A stretch of DNA of 64,000 nt from Panacagrimonas sp041603235 (GCA_041603235.1 JBFIES010000001.1:434001-498000), one strand, 5' to 3'; numbered from the stretch's first letter, positions 45,011-54,100 are shown. The notes: generated by a model not told the origin, from the sequence alone. A program made the numbers and translations.

Positions 45011-45376
45011 TTCAATTTCTCCTGCTCCCCTAGGCACATTGGGCTTTCTGGGGTTGCTGCTTTGCTAAGAACCGCATTGACTCCAACGCCGGCTCTGCGA
45101 CCGCCGCTGTCGCGCTGTGTGATGTGCCCCTACAGAGTCTCAAAGCAACATGTTGAGGGCAAGCTAGTCATGGGGCCGGAGCTGAATCACTTCCTTCAGC
45201 AAGCGTAGATTCCACCCGTTCTCGAGTCGCCTACACCTAGGCCCACCAACATGAGGTGTGGTGATCGGCGCCCGGTTGCGGGCTGACCAGATATTTTTTG
45301 CTGCTGAGGCGCTCGCCGGGTGCTGGGCAATATCCCTAGGAATTCTGGGCGTCGCGGCGGCTTCCTATCTATTCAC
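45011..45376. other. Intergenic stretch with one possible hydrophobic mini-ORF
   Basis: No established gene. On the plus strand a frame from GTG 45258 to the stop at 45380 encodes 40 residues, hydrophobic at the C-terminus (ALAGCWAISLGILGVAAASY). Its GAGG motif lies too close to the start codon to be convincing. It may be the tail of a lost membrane protein gene. Confidence 0.3.
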
Positions 45377-45619
45377 CTAACCATTCGCGGCCCGTTTCAG
45401 TGAGGCTTTATCCAACTGCTCTACCAGCCGATCGCATTGAATAGCATCGTCTGGTGATCCGGGGGCACTATACGTTCTGGCAGATGCCTCGTTGGCAGTT
45501 GATTTGGCGCTAGATGCAGGCGTCTGCATATCCTGAAGCTCGTCCAAGTGGTCGGCCCACCGCTGCATCATTTCTCGACGACCCTCCAGATAAGTGGCCT
45601 TGTTATAAGTCCCGTGAAA
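45377..45619 (-). pseudogene. Remnant of a tyrosine-type (P4-like) integrase, C-terminal end
   Basis: The frame encodes GTYNKATYLEGRREMMQRWA followed by DHLDELQ, the characteristic C-terminus of P4-type tyrosine integrases, which come to rest beside tRNA genes. The preceding residues PDKVS, expected just before GTYNKA, are found in a different frame: one extra base near 45612-45620 breaks the frame. Farther upstream the catalytic domain is absent. An unusual Ser/Ala-rich tail follows the conserved end. The gene is therefore broken and truncated. It lies about 300 bases from the 3' end of tRNA-Gln. Confidence 0.65.
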
Positions 45620-45736
45620 CTTTGTCGGGATCTCCGGAATGCATGATCGCGATCGTCAAGCCGTGGCCGTCAGAGAGCACGCACCTCTTTTCCCATGCTG
45701 GATATTCTCATTTACCGATCAGAAAACCCGGAAGCC

Positions 45737-45822
45737 ATGGGTAGCACCAACTTGGAAGAATGACGCCTTTAGGTAGTAAAGACGGGGGCATTCTTGAGTG
45801 TGCTACCTGTTGTGCTACCCAT
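45737..45822. repeat. Integrase arm-type repeats near the tRNA-Gln 3' end
   Basis: ATGGGTAGCAC (45737-45747) and its exact complement GTGCTACCCAT (45812-45822) form an 11-bp inverted pair. A further direct copy, TGTGCTACC, lies at 45799-45807. Spaced GTGCTACC repeats of this kind are typical arm-type integrase-binding sites between an integrase gene and its tRNA attachment site. This and the integrase remnant mark the end of a former integrated element. Confidence 0.55.
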
Positions 45823-45865
45823 CAAGTTTCGGAACAGGGGGGACCCCTACGGACCCTACAGGCAC

Positions 45866-45891
45866 AAAAAACCCCGCAATTAGCGGGGTTT
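45866..45891 (-). terminator. Rho-independent terminator after tRNA-Gln
   Basis: Stem AAACCCCGC/GCGGGGTTT with loop AATTA; on the minus strand it is followed by a run of six T. It lies 43 bases past the tRNA 3' end and is the strongest terminator shape in this region. Confidence 0.85.
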
Positions 45892-45934
45892 AGTGTGAGT
45901 TCCGGACTTCCTAGGACGTCGCTGGAACTCTTGT

Positions 45935-46008
45935 TGGCTGGGGGACCAGGACTCGAACCTGGATAAACAGTGTCAGAGACTGTTGTCCTACCATTGAACG
46001 ATCCCCCA
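45935..46008 (-). tRNA. tRNA-Gln (anticodon CUG)
   Basis: A 74-base cloverleaf with encoded CCA. The acceptor TGGGGGA pairs with TCCCCCA, the anticodon stem ACAGT/ACTGT encloses the loop CTCTGAC (anticodon CTG at 34-36), and the T-arm is CAGG-TTCGAGT-CCTG. The U1-A72 pair is usual for bacterial tRNA-Gln. It lies downstream of rpsI on the same strand. An integrase remnant and arm-type repeats lie beyond its 3' end, so it was an integration target. Confidence 0.93.
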
Positions 46009-46030
46009 AGAAACAAAAGCGTTCTTGAGA

Positions 46031-46071
46031 CTCGGAACCTGTGACCAGAATGAGTGGCAACAGGTTCCGAG
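46031..46071 (-). other. Long hairpin between rpsI and tRNA-Gln
   Basis: A perfect 12-bp stem (CTCGGAACCTGT and its complement) with a 17-base loop, inside which CCA/TGG can also pair. It starts 11 bases after the rpsI stop and ends 22 bases before the tRNA. No T-run directly follows. It may be a partial terminator or an RNase processing site separating the mRNA from the tRNA. Confidence 0.55.
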
Positions 46072-46081
46072 GTAAAGCAGT

Positions 46082-46489
46082 TTAACGCTTGGAGTACTGA
46101 GGACGTTTGCGCGCTTTGCGCAGACCGACCTTCTTGCGCTCCACTTCTCGTGCGTCGCGGGTAACCAGTCCGGCAGCTCGCAGCGCAGGACGAAGTGTTT
46201 CGTCGTACTTGAGGAGTGCCCGGGTGATGCCGTGACGGACCGCACCGGCCTGGCCGCTTGGGCCGCCGCCGGAGACGGTGATCTTGATGTCGAAGGTGCT
46301 CAGGTGATCAGAGAGTTCCAGCGGCTGGCGAACCAGCATGCGGGAGGTCTCACGACCAAAATAATCTTCGACAGTCTTGCCGTTGATGGAGATATCGCCC
46401 TTGCCGGGGCGCATGAAAACGCGGGCAGCGGCGGTCTTGCGACGGCCCGTGCCGTAATTCTGTTCTGCTGGTGCTTTGATGGAAGCCAT
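46082..46489 (-). CDS. rpsI: 30S ribosomal protein S9
   Basis: A 135-residue S9. NYGTGRRKTAAARVFMRPGK and ITVSGGGPSGQAGAVRHGIT are diagnostic, and the C-terminal tail KARKRPQYSKR, which reaches the P-site tRNA, ends in the conserved SKR. It starts 10 bases after rplM. Confidence 0.98.
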   Translation of the reverse strand: MASIKAPAEQNYGTGRRKTAAARVFMRPGKGDISINGKTVEDYFGRETSRMLVRQPLELSDHLSTFDIKITVSGGGPSGQAGAVRHGITRALLKYDETLRPALRAAGLVTRDAREVERKKVGLRKARKRPQYSKR

Positions 46490-46499
46490 TGGGTTCGCC

Positions 46500-46937
46500 T
46501 TAGATCGTCAGGGTTTGCGGCTGCTGGGCGGTGTGCGGGTGCTCGGCACCGGCATAGACCTTCAGCTTGCGATACTGGGCATAGCCCAGAGGTCCCCTGG
46601 GAAGCATTCCCTTGACCGCTTTCTCAATCACGCGCTCGGGGTGCTTGGCCAGCATTTCCTGCAAGGTGGTGCGCTTGATGCCACCAGGATGCTCGGTGTG
46701 GCGCCAGTACAGCTTTCCTTCCGGGCCGTTGAGCTTGTTGCCGGTCACGCGAATCTTTTCGGCATTGATCACGACGATGTAATCGCCGGTATCACAGTGC
46801 GGCGTGAACTCGGGCTTGTGCTTACCGCGGAGGCGGCGTGCTACTTCGGTCGCAAGGCGACCCAAAACTTTGCCTTCTGCATCAATCACGAACCAGTCGC
46901 GCTTGACGTTCTCGGCGTTTGCGAAAAACGTGCTCAT
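46500..46937 (-). CDS. rplM: 50S ribosomal protein L13
   Basis: A 145-residue L13. The ATG at 46937 (MSTFFANAENVKRDWFVIDA) is preceded by AGGGGA at the right distance; an in-frame TTG just before it is unlikely to be used. Conserved segments include EFTPHCDTGDYIVVINAEKI and KGMLPRGPLGYAQYRKLKVY. It is the first gene of the rplM-rpsI operon. Confidence 0.98.
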   Translation of the reverse strand: MSTFFANAENVKRDWFVIDAEGKVLGRLATEVARRLRGKHKPEFTPHCDTGDYIVVINAEKIRVTGNKLNGPEGKLYWRHTEHPGGIKRTTLQEMLAKHPERVIEKAVKGMLPRGPLGYAQYRKLKVYAGAEHPHTAQQPQTLTI

Positions 46938-47281
46938 CAATGTTCCCCTGATAGGGCTTTATAGTTCAGTTGTACCTCGCCAGAACCGCCGACGGGATCA
47001 ACTTCGGGCGCGCAGGATAGTGATGTAGACGGATCAACGCAAGCATTTGAGCGGCAATAGCGCCCGAAAGTGATGCTGCCCCCCCGGTTTCTGCATCTCC
47101 CTCATCGGCGCGGCACCGCCTCAGCTTGGGCGTACCGCCCCCTTATATAGGTACCGCCCGCCCCTGACCAAATTCGGGGAGGCCCACTCAGACAATGGCA
47201 ATGGGAAAATTGCATGAGCTGTTGCCATTTCATGAATAGCATTCATAAACTATTCATTCATCATTTATTGGATGGGCATCA
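46938..47281. other. Divergent promoter region between rplM and the TetR gene
   Basis: About 340 bases with no gene. It must hold the rplM promoter (minus) and the efflux operon promoter (plus). The part near 47095-47170 is rich in C-runs and has a doubled TACCGCCC. The last 60 bases hold the AT-rich dyads listed separately. Confidence 0.6.
47232..47257. promoter_or_regulatory. Candidate TetR-family operator
   Basis: ATGAATAG (47232-47239) and CTATTCAT (47250-47257) form an 8-bp dyad. Nested in it, ATGAAT-AGC-ATTCAT (47232-47246) is a second perfect dyad. The site ends 24 bases before the start of the TetR gene, so autoregulation of the efflux operon is likely. Confidence 0.6.
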
Positions 47282-48013
47282 GTGGGAACCAAGGAGCGCA
47301 GACAACGGGAGGTCGCAGAACGAGAGGCGCTCTTTCTGGATGTGGCTCTGGAACTGGTCCGCGAGGAGAGTCTGCTCAACCTGCAGATGTCCCGAATTGC
47401 GGAAAAGGCCGAATACGCCGTGGGCACGCTCTACCTGCACTTCAGCTCCAAGGAAGACCTGCTGCTGGCCCTGGTCACTCGCACGGTGAAGGACTATTAC
47501 GATCTGACCCGCAAAGCCTCGGAATGGAAAGCCCCCAGCCGCGACCGCATGTTTGCCGTGGGCGTAGGCGATCTGGTGTTCGTCAAAAAGCACCCGGATT
47601 ACTTCCGGATTGTTCAATACATCCTGTGCGAGGTGGCCTGGAATGCTGCCTCCGAGCAACGCAAGCAAGCCTTTCACGACGCCAACCGACCGGGCCTGAA
47701 GCTGGTCAGCACCATAGTTGAAGACGCTCGCCGTTCTGGTGACCTCGAAATTGACGGCCAAACTGCTGAAGAACTGGCGCTCGGTGTCTGGGCCATCTGC
47801 TCGGGTTACCACAACTTCACGCATGCCGAAGGCCTGCTCAATCACCTGTCAATTACCGAACCCTATTTCCTGATGTGTCGCCACCTACAAAACCTGCTGG
47901 ACGGTTATCACTGGAAGCCGATTGCAGGTCCGGCCGAACCGCAGGCGATCAGCGCCTTGATTGAGCGCATCAAGAAAGAAGTCTTTCCGGAGGATCTTTG
48001 CAATGCGGCTTAA
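47282..48013 (+). CDS. TetR-family transcriptional regulator
   Basis: A 243-residue regulator starting with GTG at 47282. The N-terminal helix-turn-helix spans about residues 15-60, with MSRIAEKAEYAVGTLYLHFS as recognition region. The C-terminal part is a helical ligand pocket with several Tyr, His and Phe residues. It is first in an operon with an outer-membrane factor, a membrane fusion protein and an RND pump, and its stop overlaps the next gene by 11 bases. It is probably a repressor of this set; the inducer is unknown. Confidence 0.9.
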   Translation: MGTKERRQREVAEREALFLDVALELVREESLLNLQMSRIAEKAEYAVGTLYLHFSSKEDLLLALVTRTVKDYYDLTRKASEWKAPSRDRMFAVGVGDLVFVKKHPDYFRIVQYILCEVAWNAASEQRKQAFHDANRPGLKLVSTIVEDARRSGDLEIDGQTAEELALGVWAICSGYHNFTHAEGLLNHLSITEPYFLMCRHLQNLLDGYHWKPIAGPAEPQAISALIERIKKEVFPEDLCNAA

Positions 48014-49316
48014 TGTCACCTTGTTCGGATCAATTCTGATGGCCTGGTCCGGACTGGCCAGCGCACTCAGCTTGACCGAAGCACTTGAGCGCGCATCACA
48101 GCACGACCCCGCCGTGGGCGAGTCGCGCAGCCGCTTTGCTGCAGAGTCGGAGGAAAGCCAGCAGGAATATTCCGAACTACGGCCTCATGTCTCCATCAAT
48201 AGCCGGGCCAACTACAGTTATTCCGATTCGCAGTTCGCTTTCGGCTCCGCGCAAGACCACTACCCCTCGTGGTCTGCTTATCTGGAGGTCAGGCAGGCCT
48301 TGCTGCGACTGGACTGGTCAGCCCGCAAGGACAGGGCCAAGGTCTATGACAGCCTCGCTACTCGCCACGCCAAGGATTCAGAACGCGACTTTGTGGTGCG
48401 CGTGGCGAGCCGTTACCTGAATACCCTGCTCGCCCGCGAAGCGGTGGAAGAGTCCCGCAGCGAAGTCGAGTCGGTGCAGGAATCCCTGAAAGCCACGCGT
48501 CAGAGATTTGATGTCGGCCTGGTTCCGGGCACCGATCTCAAGGAGGCGCTGGCGCACGCCGATCTGGCCAAAGCCCGCCTGGTCAGTGCGCAGGCAGAAC
48601 TGGAAGACCAGCAGGATGCACTGGACGAAGTCACCGGCACGCCGGGCGATGCGCCCAATCTCATGAGAGACGATGCGGTACTGCCGGCGACGCAACCTCT
48701 TGATGTCGAGTCCTGGGCGAAACTGGCCCGTGAAAATGGCACAGCTACGCAAAGTGCACTGCTGGACCTCGAACTGGCCAGAACCGAACTCGAATCACGT
48801 CGCGCCGAGGTGCTCCCAGAGATTGATCTGGTTGCACAGGCAGGGCGAAACGAATCCACCGAATACATCCTGGGCCAACGTCAGGACGATGCTCAGATCA
48901 GCTTGCAGCTCAGCATTCCAATTTACGCCGGCGGCCTCGGCCAAAGCAGAATTCGGCAGGCACAGGCAAAAGTCGACGAGGCAGAATTTCGCCTGCTGCA
49001 GGTTGAGCGCGCGGCAGAACGCGATGTACGAAAGCTGCACCGTTCGGTGAATACAACGCGTGCCGAAGCCCAGGCCTATTCCAGGGCGCTCGAATCCGCC
49101 ATCGCCGCGCAAAAGGCGACGCAGGCCGGTTACGACGCTGGCTCCAGAACCATTACCGATGTGCTCGATGCAGCGCGCCGCGTGGTACAGGCGCGCCGCA
49201 ACCGCAACGCATCGCGCTACTCAACCCTGATCAATCTGCTCACCCTGCACGCAGAAGCCGGGCTGCTGACCGCGCAGGTCGTCAGCGACCTTGATTACCT
49301 GTTTGAAACGCCCTGA
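48003..49316 (+). CDS. TolC-family outer-membrane efflux protein
   Basis: A 437-residue outer-membrane factor with a signal peptide ending GLASA (about residue 21). It shows duplicated long helical coiled-coil regions with OEP-type signatures such as FDVGLVPGTDLKEALAHADL (about 174) and AGYDAGSRTITDVLDAARRV (about 388). GGAGG lies eight bases before the ATG. It forms the exit duct for the RND pump encoded downstream. Confidence 0.92.
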   Translation: MRLNVTLFGSILMAWSGLASALSLTEALERASQHDPAVGESRSRFAAESEESQQEYSELRPHVSINSRANYSYSDSQFAFGSAQDHYPSWSAYLEVRQALLRLDWSARKDRAKVYDSLATRHAKDSERDFVVRVASRYLNTLLAREAVEESRSEVESVQESLKATRQRFDVGLVPGTDLKEALAHADLAKARLVSAQAELEDQQDALDEVTGTPGDAPNLMRDDAVLPATQPLDVESWAKLARENGTATQSALLDLELARTELESRRAEVLPEIDLVAQAGRNESTEYILGQRQDDAQISLQLSIPIYAGGLGQSRIRQAQAKVDEAEFRLLQVERAAERDVRKLHRSVNTTRAEAQAYSRALESAIAAQKATQAGYDAGSRTITDVLDAARRVVQARRNRNASRYSTLINLLTLHAEAGLLTAQVVSDLDYLFETP

Positions 49317-49348
49317 ACCCCATTGCCACCAATCAAGTCGAATCCGTC

Positions 49349-50536
49349 ATGACCGCACGTCGAATGATCATCATGTTGTTGCTGGTTGCCGTTGTCTTCG
49401 GCGGCATCTTTGGAATGAAGTACATGGGTCAGAAAGCCATGACCGAGTATTTCAACAATCAGCCAGTTCCACCGGCGACAGTGAGCACTGCCCTGGCAAA
49501 AAGCGAAACCTGGCAGACACAGCTGGAAGCACCCGGCTCTCTGGTTGCAACGCTCGGCGCGGATGTAAGCAGCGAGGTGGGCGGCATCGTCACCAAGATC
49601 AATGTCGGTTCCGGCAGCCAGGTCAAGAAGGGCCAGGTCATGCTTGAACTCGAGGACTCAACTGATCGCGCCGAACTGGATCGCCTCAAGGCGCAGACCA
49701 AACTGGCGCGGCTGACCTTCGAGCGCCGCAAGAAACTGTTCGATCTGGAAGCGGTTTCGCAGTCCGAAATTGAAGTTGCCGAGAGTGAATATGCCGCTGC
49801 ACGCGCTGCGGTCCAGGCGCAGCAGGCCAAGGTGGATGAAAAGCGCATCATTGCGCCGTTCTCGGGCGACGTCGGCATTATTCAGGTCAATCTGGGCACC
49901 TTCCTCCAGCCCGGACAAGCTGCCGTCACCGTGCGCCAACTCGAATCCCTGCTGGTGGACTTCGAACTGCCTGAGCGCTGGGTGGGTTCGGTCAAGACTG
50001 GCATGCCCATCAAGCTCACCACCGAGGCTTATGGTGATCGCGTATTCATGGGCAAAGTCCAGGCGGTGGATCCGCAGATCGACCCGGCCAGCCGCAACAT
50101 CCGCCTGCGCGGAGAGTTGCCCAACGAAGACCGCGCCTTGCTGCCAGGACAATTTGCAAAGGTGACGATGGACCTGCTGGAGTCTCACGACTACGTGGTG
50201 ATCCCGGCAACGGCGGTCAACTACAACGCCTATGGCACCTCCGTGTTTGTGATCAGCGACAAAGATCCTGCCGAGAAGCAGGAGGATGCCGCTACTTCAG
50301 AAGCGCCCGCTGCCGCTGCGGAGGGCCAGCCCCCAGAGGCGAAGTGGGAAGCCCAGAATCGCTTCGTAAAGCTGGGGCCGACTCGAGGCGATCTTGTCAC
50401 CGTTATTGATGGCCTGAAACCCGGAGAAGAAGTCGCCACTTCGGGGCTACTCAAACTGCGGTCGGGACAACCGGTTGTGATCAACAACGACGTGACGCCG
50501 GATGCAAACCCGCAACCCTCACCACGACAGGGTTAA
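49349..50536 (+). CDS. RND efflux membrane fusion protein
   Basis: A 395-residue periplasmic adaptor with an N-terminal signal-anchor (about residues 6-24, no lipobox Cys). Lipoyl-like half-motifs are VGGIVTKINVGSGSQVKKGQ (about 76) and IIAPFSGDVGIIQVNLGTFL (about 168), flanking a helical hairpin. A beta-barrel and a membrane-proximal domain follow, with a Pro/Ala-rich insert near residue 315. It is placed between the TolC-type protein and the RND pump. Confidence 0.92.
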   Translation: MTARRMIIMLLLVAVVFGGIFGMKYMGQKAMTEYFNNQPVPPATVSTALAKSETWQTQLEAPGSLVATLGADVSSEVGGIVTKINVGSGSQVKKGQVMLELEDSTDRAELDRLKAQTKLARLTFERRKKLFDLEAVSQSEIEVAESEYAAARAAVQAQQAKVDEKRIIAPFSGDVGIIQVNLGTFLQPGQAAVTVRQLESLLVDFELPERWVGSVKTGMPIKLTTEAYGDRVFMGKVQAVDPQIDPASRNIRLRGELPNEDRALLPGQFAKVTMDLLESHDYVVIPATAVNYNAYGTSVFVISDKDPAEKQEDAATSEAPAAAAEGQPPEAKWEAQNRFVKLGPTRGDLVTVIDGLKPGEEVATSGLLKLRSGQPVVINNDVTPDANPQPSPRQG

Positions 50537-50551
50537 CACAAAGGCCTTCCT

Positions 50552-53500
50552 ATGAAATGGACTGACATCTTCATCAGCCGGCCTGTGCTGGCCACCGTGG
50601 TGAGCCTGATCATCCTGCTGATGGGTATACGGGCGGGCACGGAACTCACCGTTCGCCAGTACCCGGTCCTGCAGAATGCGCAGGTCGACGTGCGCGTGCT
50701 CTACCCCGGCGCCGACCCGGAGTTGATGGAAGGCTTTGTCACTACGCCGCTGGAAAAGGAAGTCGCCACAGCGGATGGCATTGACTATCTCTACTCCAGT
50801 ACCGAGAAAGGCGTCACCACCATCTCTGCCTTCCTGCGCCCGGACCGCAATCCCGATCAGGCGCTCACGGAGATTTCGTCCAAGGTCAACAAGATTCGCA
50901 ACCAGCTGCCGGCCGATTCCGAGGACCCGATTATCGAGGTCATCGACGCCGAACAGACCTTGCCGATGTACATCTCATTTTCATCCAAGACGCTGGACGC
51001 CAATCAGCTGACGGACTATCTGAGTCGCGTGGTCGAGCCCGAGCTGAGCGCCATCAATGGCATCCAGCAGGTTCAGTTCATTGGCGGACGCACCTTTGCG
51101 ATTCGCGTCTGGCTCAAGTCCGACCGCCTTGCTGCGTACAACATTACCGCCGGCGAAGTTCGCTCTGCCCTGCGCGCACAGAATTTTCTTTCGGCACTGG
51201 GAGAAACCAAGGGCAGCTTCATCAAGATTTCCCTGACGGCGCGCACGGAGATGCGCACGCCGGAAGAATTCCGACAGCTCGTTATCAAGTCCACCGAGAC
51301 CGGCCTGATCCGGCTCGGCGATGTGGCGGACGTCAATCTGGGAGCCGAAACCTATGACCAGAGCGCCTTCTGGAATGGCGACCCGGCGATCTTTCTCGGC
51401 ATCAAGGTGCGACCGGACGCCAACGTACTCAGCACCATGGCCAAACTGCGTGATGACTGGGACCAGATTGTCGAGCGCCTGCCCGACGGTGTTCAGGGTT
51501 ACATCGCCTACGACGCTACCGAGTACATCCGCGAATCCATCAGCGAAGTTCGCGCCACCTTGATTGAGGCCGTCTTCATCGTTGTTGTCGTCATCTTCCT
51601 ATTCATTGGTTCGGTCCGCAGCGCCTTGATTCCAGCGGTGACTGTGCCGTTGTCGCTGGTCGGTGTGTTGATGCTGATGTTTGTCATGGGCTTCACCATC
51701 AACATCCTCACCCTGCTCGCGATGGTGCTTGCCATTGGCATGGTGGTGGATGACGCCATCATCGTTCTGGAAAATATTCACCGCCACGTAGACGAGGGCA
51801 TGAAGCCTTTTGATGCGGCCATCAAGGGCGCGCGCGAACTGGTCGGCCCGGTCATTGCCATGACGATCACACTGGTCGCGGTGTACGCCCCCATCGGTTT
51901 CCTCACGGGTCTGACCGGAACGCTGTTCACCGAGTTTGCATTCACACTGGCCGGCGCGGTGGTCATCTCAGGCGTTGTTGCGCTGACGCTCACGCCCATG
52001 TTGTGCGCACGCATCATCAAGCCCTCGCAAGGCGAAGGAGCCGAGAACAATCGTCTAGCACACTGGCTGGACGAGAAGTTCGAGCGCCTGCGCCACAGTT
52101 ACAAACGCCGGCTGCACGGCGCCCTGAATACGCACCATGTCATCGGTGTTTTTGGCGCCCTGATCCTGGCGAGCTGCTATTTCCTGTTCAAGGGTCTGCC
52201 CGGCGAACTGGTCCCTGCCGAAGATTCCGGGTTCTTTGGCGTCTTCATCGAAGCTGACAGTTCCGCAACGCTCGAATTCACGGAGAAATATCTGTTTGAT
52301 ATGCACGACGTCGTGCGTGAGATCGAGGATGTCCGGAATTTCTTCTCTTTCACCGGTGTTTTCTCCACCGACCCGAACACCGGCTTTGTTGGCATGCAGA
52401 CCACGCCATGGAGCCAGCGCGACCGGGACACCACGAGCATCGTCAACGAGACGACGAACGCTGTGTCTCAGAACGCGGGCTTGCGCATCTCTGTCTTTCA
52501 GCCGCCACCGCTGCCCTCGCCCGGCAAAGGCTACCCCGTGGAGGTTGCGCTGAAGTCGACCCGGCCGATGACCCAACTCATGAGCATCGGCGAAGAGTTC
52601 ATCCAGAAAGCCATGGCCACCAACAAGTTCATTTTCATGGTGCCCGAGCTCAAGGTGAACCTGCCCACCTCGGTGGTGGAGATTGATCGCGACAAGGCTG
52701 CGCTGCTGGGTATCGACATGGCCCGCCTCAGCGCTGATCTGAGCTCCGCGCTCTCCGGTGGCGAGGTCAATCGCTTCTCGTTTGACAGCCGCAGTTACAA
52801 GGTGATCCAGCAGGTCACGCGCGGCGAGCGCCTCAACCCTGACCAGCTTCAGAACTACTACACCCGCACCCGGGACGGCGAGCTCATTCCGATGTCCACC
52901 GTTGTCACGCTCCGGGACGAGGTCAAGGTGCGTACCAGAACCCATGTGCAGCAGCTCAACGGCAATACCATCCTCGGCGTTCAACGCCCTGGCGTGACGC
53001 TGGGCGAAGCGCTGGAAACCCTGGAAACGGTTGCAGCCCAGACGCTGCCTGCAGATGTGAGCCTGGATTATTCCGGCACCTCACGTCAGTACAAGCAGGA
53101 AGGCTCCGCCCTGCTGGTCACTTTTGCTTTCGCGCTGATCGTGATCTATCTGGTGCTGGCCGCTCAGTTCGAGTCCTTCCGAGACCCCTTGATCATGCTG
53201 GTCAGCGTGCCGATGTCGATCTGTGGCGCGCTGCTTTTCATCACCATTCTGGGGATGACCAACTCCTTCCAGCTGACCAACTTCCCGGGCATGACGCTCA
53301 ACCTCTACACCCAGGTGGGCATGCTGACCCTGATTGGCGTGATCACCAAACACGGCATCCTGATCGTGGAGTTCGCCAACAAGCTGCAGATGGGCGGAAT
53401 GAGCAAACGCGAGGCCATCGAAGAAGCAGCGAGCATTCGCTTGCGCCCGGTGCTGATGACCACCGCAGCGCTGGTTGTGGCCATGTTCCCGCTCCTGTTG

Positions 53501-53674
53501 TCTTCCGGGCCGGGATCCTCGGCGCGTTTCTCGATGGGTCTGGTGATTGCATCCGGGATGAGTATCGGCACCCTGTTCACCATCTTCGTGGTACCCGCCA
53601 TGTACGTGTATCTGGGTCGGAATTACGCTAATCTGCCCGCCGCAAGCAAGGCTGCGGTGGTTACGCAGACCTGA
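50552..53674 (+). CDS. RND multidrug efflux transporter (HAE-1 type)
   Basis: A 1040-residue inner-membrane proton antiporter with 12 membrane helices and two large periplasmic loops. The proton-relay motif GMVVDDAIIVLENIHRHVDE in TM4 (Asp pair about 397) is intact. The second half has the repeat-equivalent GVITKHGILIVEFANKLQMG (about 931). It starts 16 bases after the adaptor gene. Substrates cannot be deduced from sequence alone. Confidence 0.95.
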   Translation: MKWTDIFISRPVLATVVSLIILLMGIRAGTELTVRQYPVLQNAQVDVRVLYPGADPELMEGFVTTPLEKEVATADGIDYLYSSTEKGVTTISAFLRPDRNPDQALTEISSKVNKIRNQLPADSEDPIIEVIDAEQTLPMYISFSSKTLDANQLTDYLSRVVEPELSAINGIQQVQFIGGRTFAIRVWLKSDRLAAYNITAGEVRSALRAQNFLSALGETKGSFIKISLTARTEMRTPEEFRQLVIKSTETGLIRLGDVADVNLGAETYDQSAFWNGDPAIFLGIKVRPDANVLSTMAKLRDDWDQIVERLPDGVQGYIAYDATEYIRESISEVRATLIEAVFIVVVVIFLFIGSVRSALIPAVTVPLSLVGVLMLMFVMGFTINILTLLAMVLAIGMVVDDAIIVLENIHRHVDEGMKPFDAAIKGARELVGPVIAMTITLVAVYAPIGFLTGLTGTLFTEFAFTLAGAVVISGVVALTLTPMLCARIIKPSQGEGAENNRLAHWLDEKFERLRHSYKRRLHGALNTHHVIGVFGALILASCYFLFKGLPGELVPAEDSGFFGVFIEADSSATLEFTEKYLFDMHDVVREIEDVRNFFSFTGVFSTDPNTGFVGMQTTPWSQRDRDTTSIVNETTNAVSQNAGLRISVFQPPPLPSPGKGYPVEVALKSTRPMTQLMSIGEEFIQKAMATNKFIFMVPELKVNLPTSVVEIDRDKAALLGIDMARLSADLSSALSGGEVNRFSFDSRSYKVIQQVTRGERLNPDQLQNYYTRTRDGELIPMSTVVTLRDEVKVRTRTHVQQLNGNTILGVQRPGVTLGEALETLETVAAQTLPADVSLDYSGTSRQYKQEGSALLVTFAFALIVIYLVLAAQFESFRDPLIMLVSVPMSICGALLFITILGMTNSFQLTNFPGMTLNLYTQVGMLTLIGVITKHGILIVEFANKLQMGGMSKREAIEEAASIRLRPVLMTTAALVVAMFPLLLSSGPGSSARFSMGLVIASGMSIGTLFTIFVVPAMYVYLGRNYANLPAASKAAVVTQT

Positions 53675-53705
53675 TTCCCTTCTCAGTCAAGCCAGAAAAT
53701 CCGCA

Positions 53706-54026
53706 ATGCCGAAGATCGTTTTTATTGAAGCCGATGGCACCGAGCACCCGGTTGATGCCCCTCTGAACGAATCCGTAATGCAGGTCGCAACCAGCAATAT
53801 GATTCCCGGCATCCTCGCCGACTGTGGAGGCAGCTGCACCTGCGCTACCTGCCATTGCTACGTGGATGAACGCTGGGTAGACAAAATTCCGCCCAAGAGC
53901 GAAGACGAAGCGGACATGCTTGAAGGGGCCATCGACCCTGAGGCCAACAGCCGTCTGACCTGCCAGGTAATGGTTACCGAAGAGCTCGAAGGCGCGGTTT
54001 TCCGTATTCCAGAATCGCAGTACTGA
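53706..54026 (+). CDS. [2Fe-2S] ferredoxin
   Basis: A 106-residue adrenodoxin/putidaredoxin-type ferredoxin. The cluster ligands are C-x5-C-x2-C in ADCGGSCTCATCHCYVDERW (about residues 39-48) and the fourth Cys in RLTCQVMV (about 86). Such proteins carry electrons to P450s, Rieske oxygenases or Fe-S assembly. No partner oxidoreductase is encoded nearby. It follows the RND gene by 31 bases and may be read from the same transcript. Confidence 0.93.
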   Translation: MPKIVFIEADGTEHPVDAPLNESVMQVATSNMIPGILADCGGSCTCATCHCYVDERWVDKIPPKSEDEADMLEGAIDPEANSRLTCQVMVTEELEGAVFRIPESQY

Positions 54027-54100
54027 GGCCCCTCAGCCCCTTTTTCCGGGGCCGAAACTACGCTTCTAGTTCACACGCAGGCGTTTGAGCTGCCTGAAAA

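Noticed and set aside
52055..52984. 309-codon open frame opposite the RND pump
   Set aside because: A shadow of a highly conserved gene, with no start signal or protein-like motif.
54027..54053. GGCCCC/GGGGCC hairpin after the ferredoxin gene
   Set aside because: Short stem, 15-base loop and no T-run after it; too weak to call a terminator.
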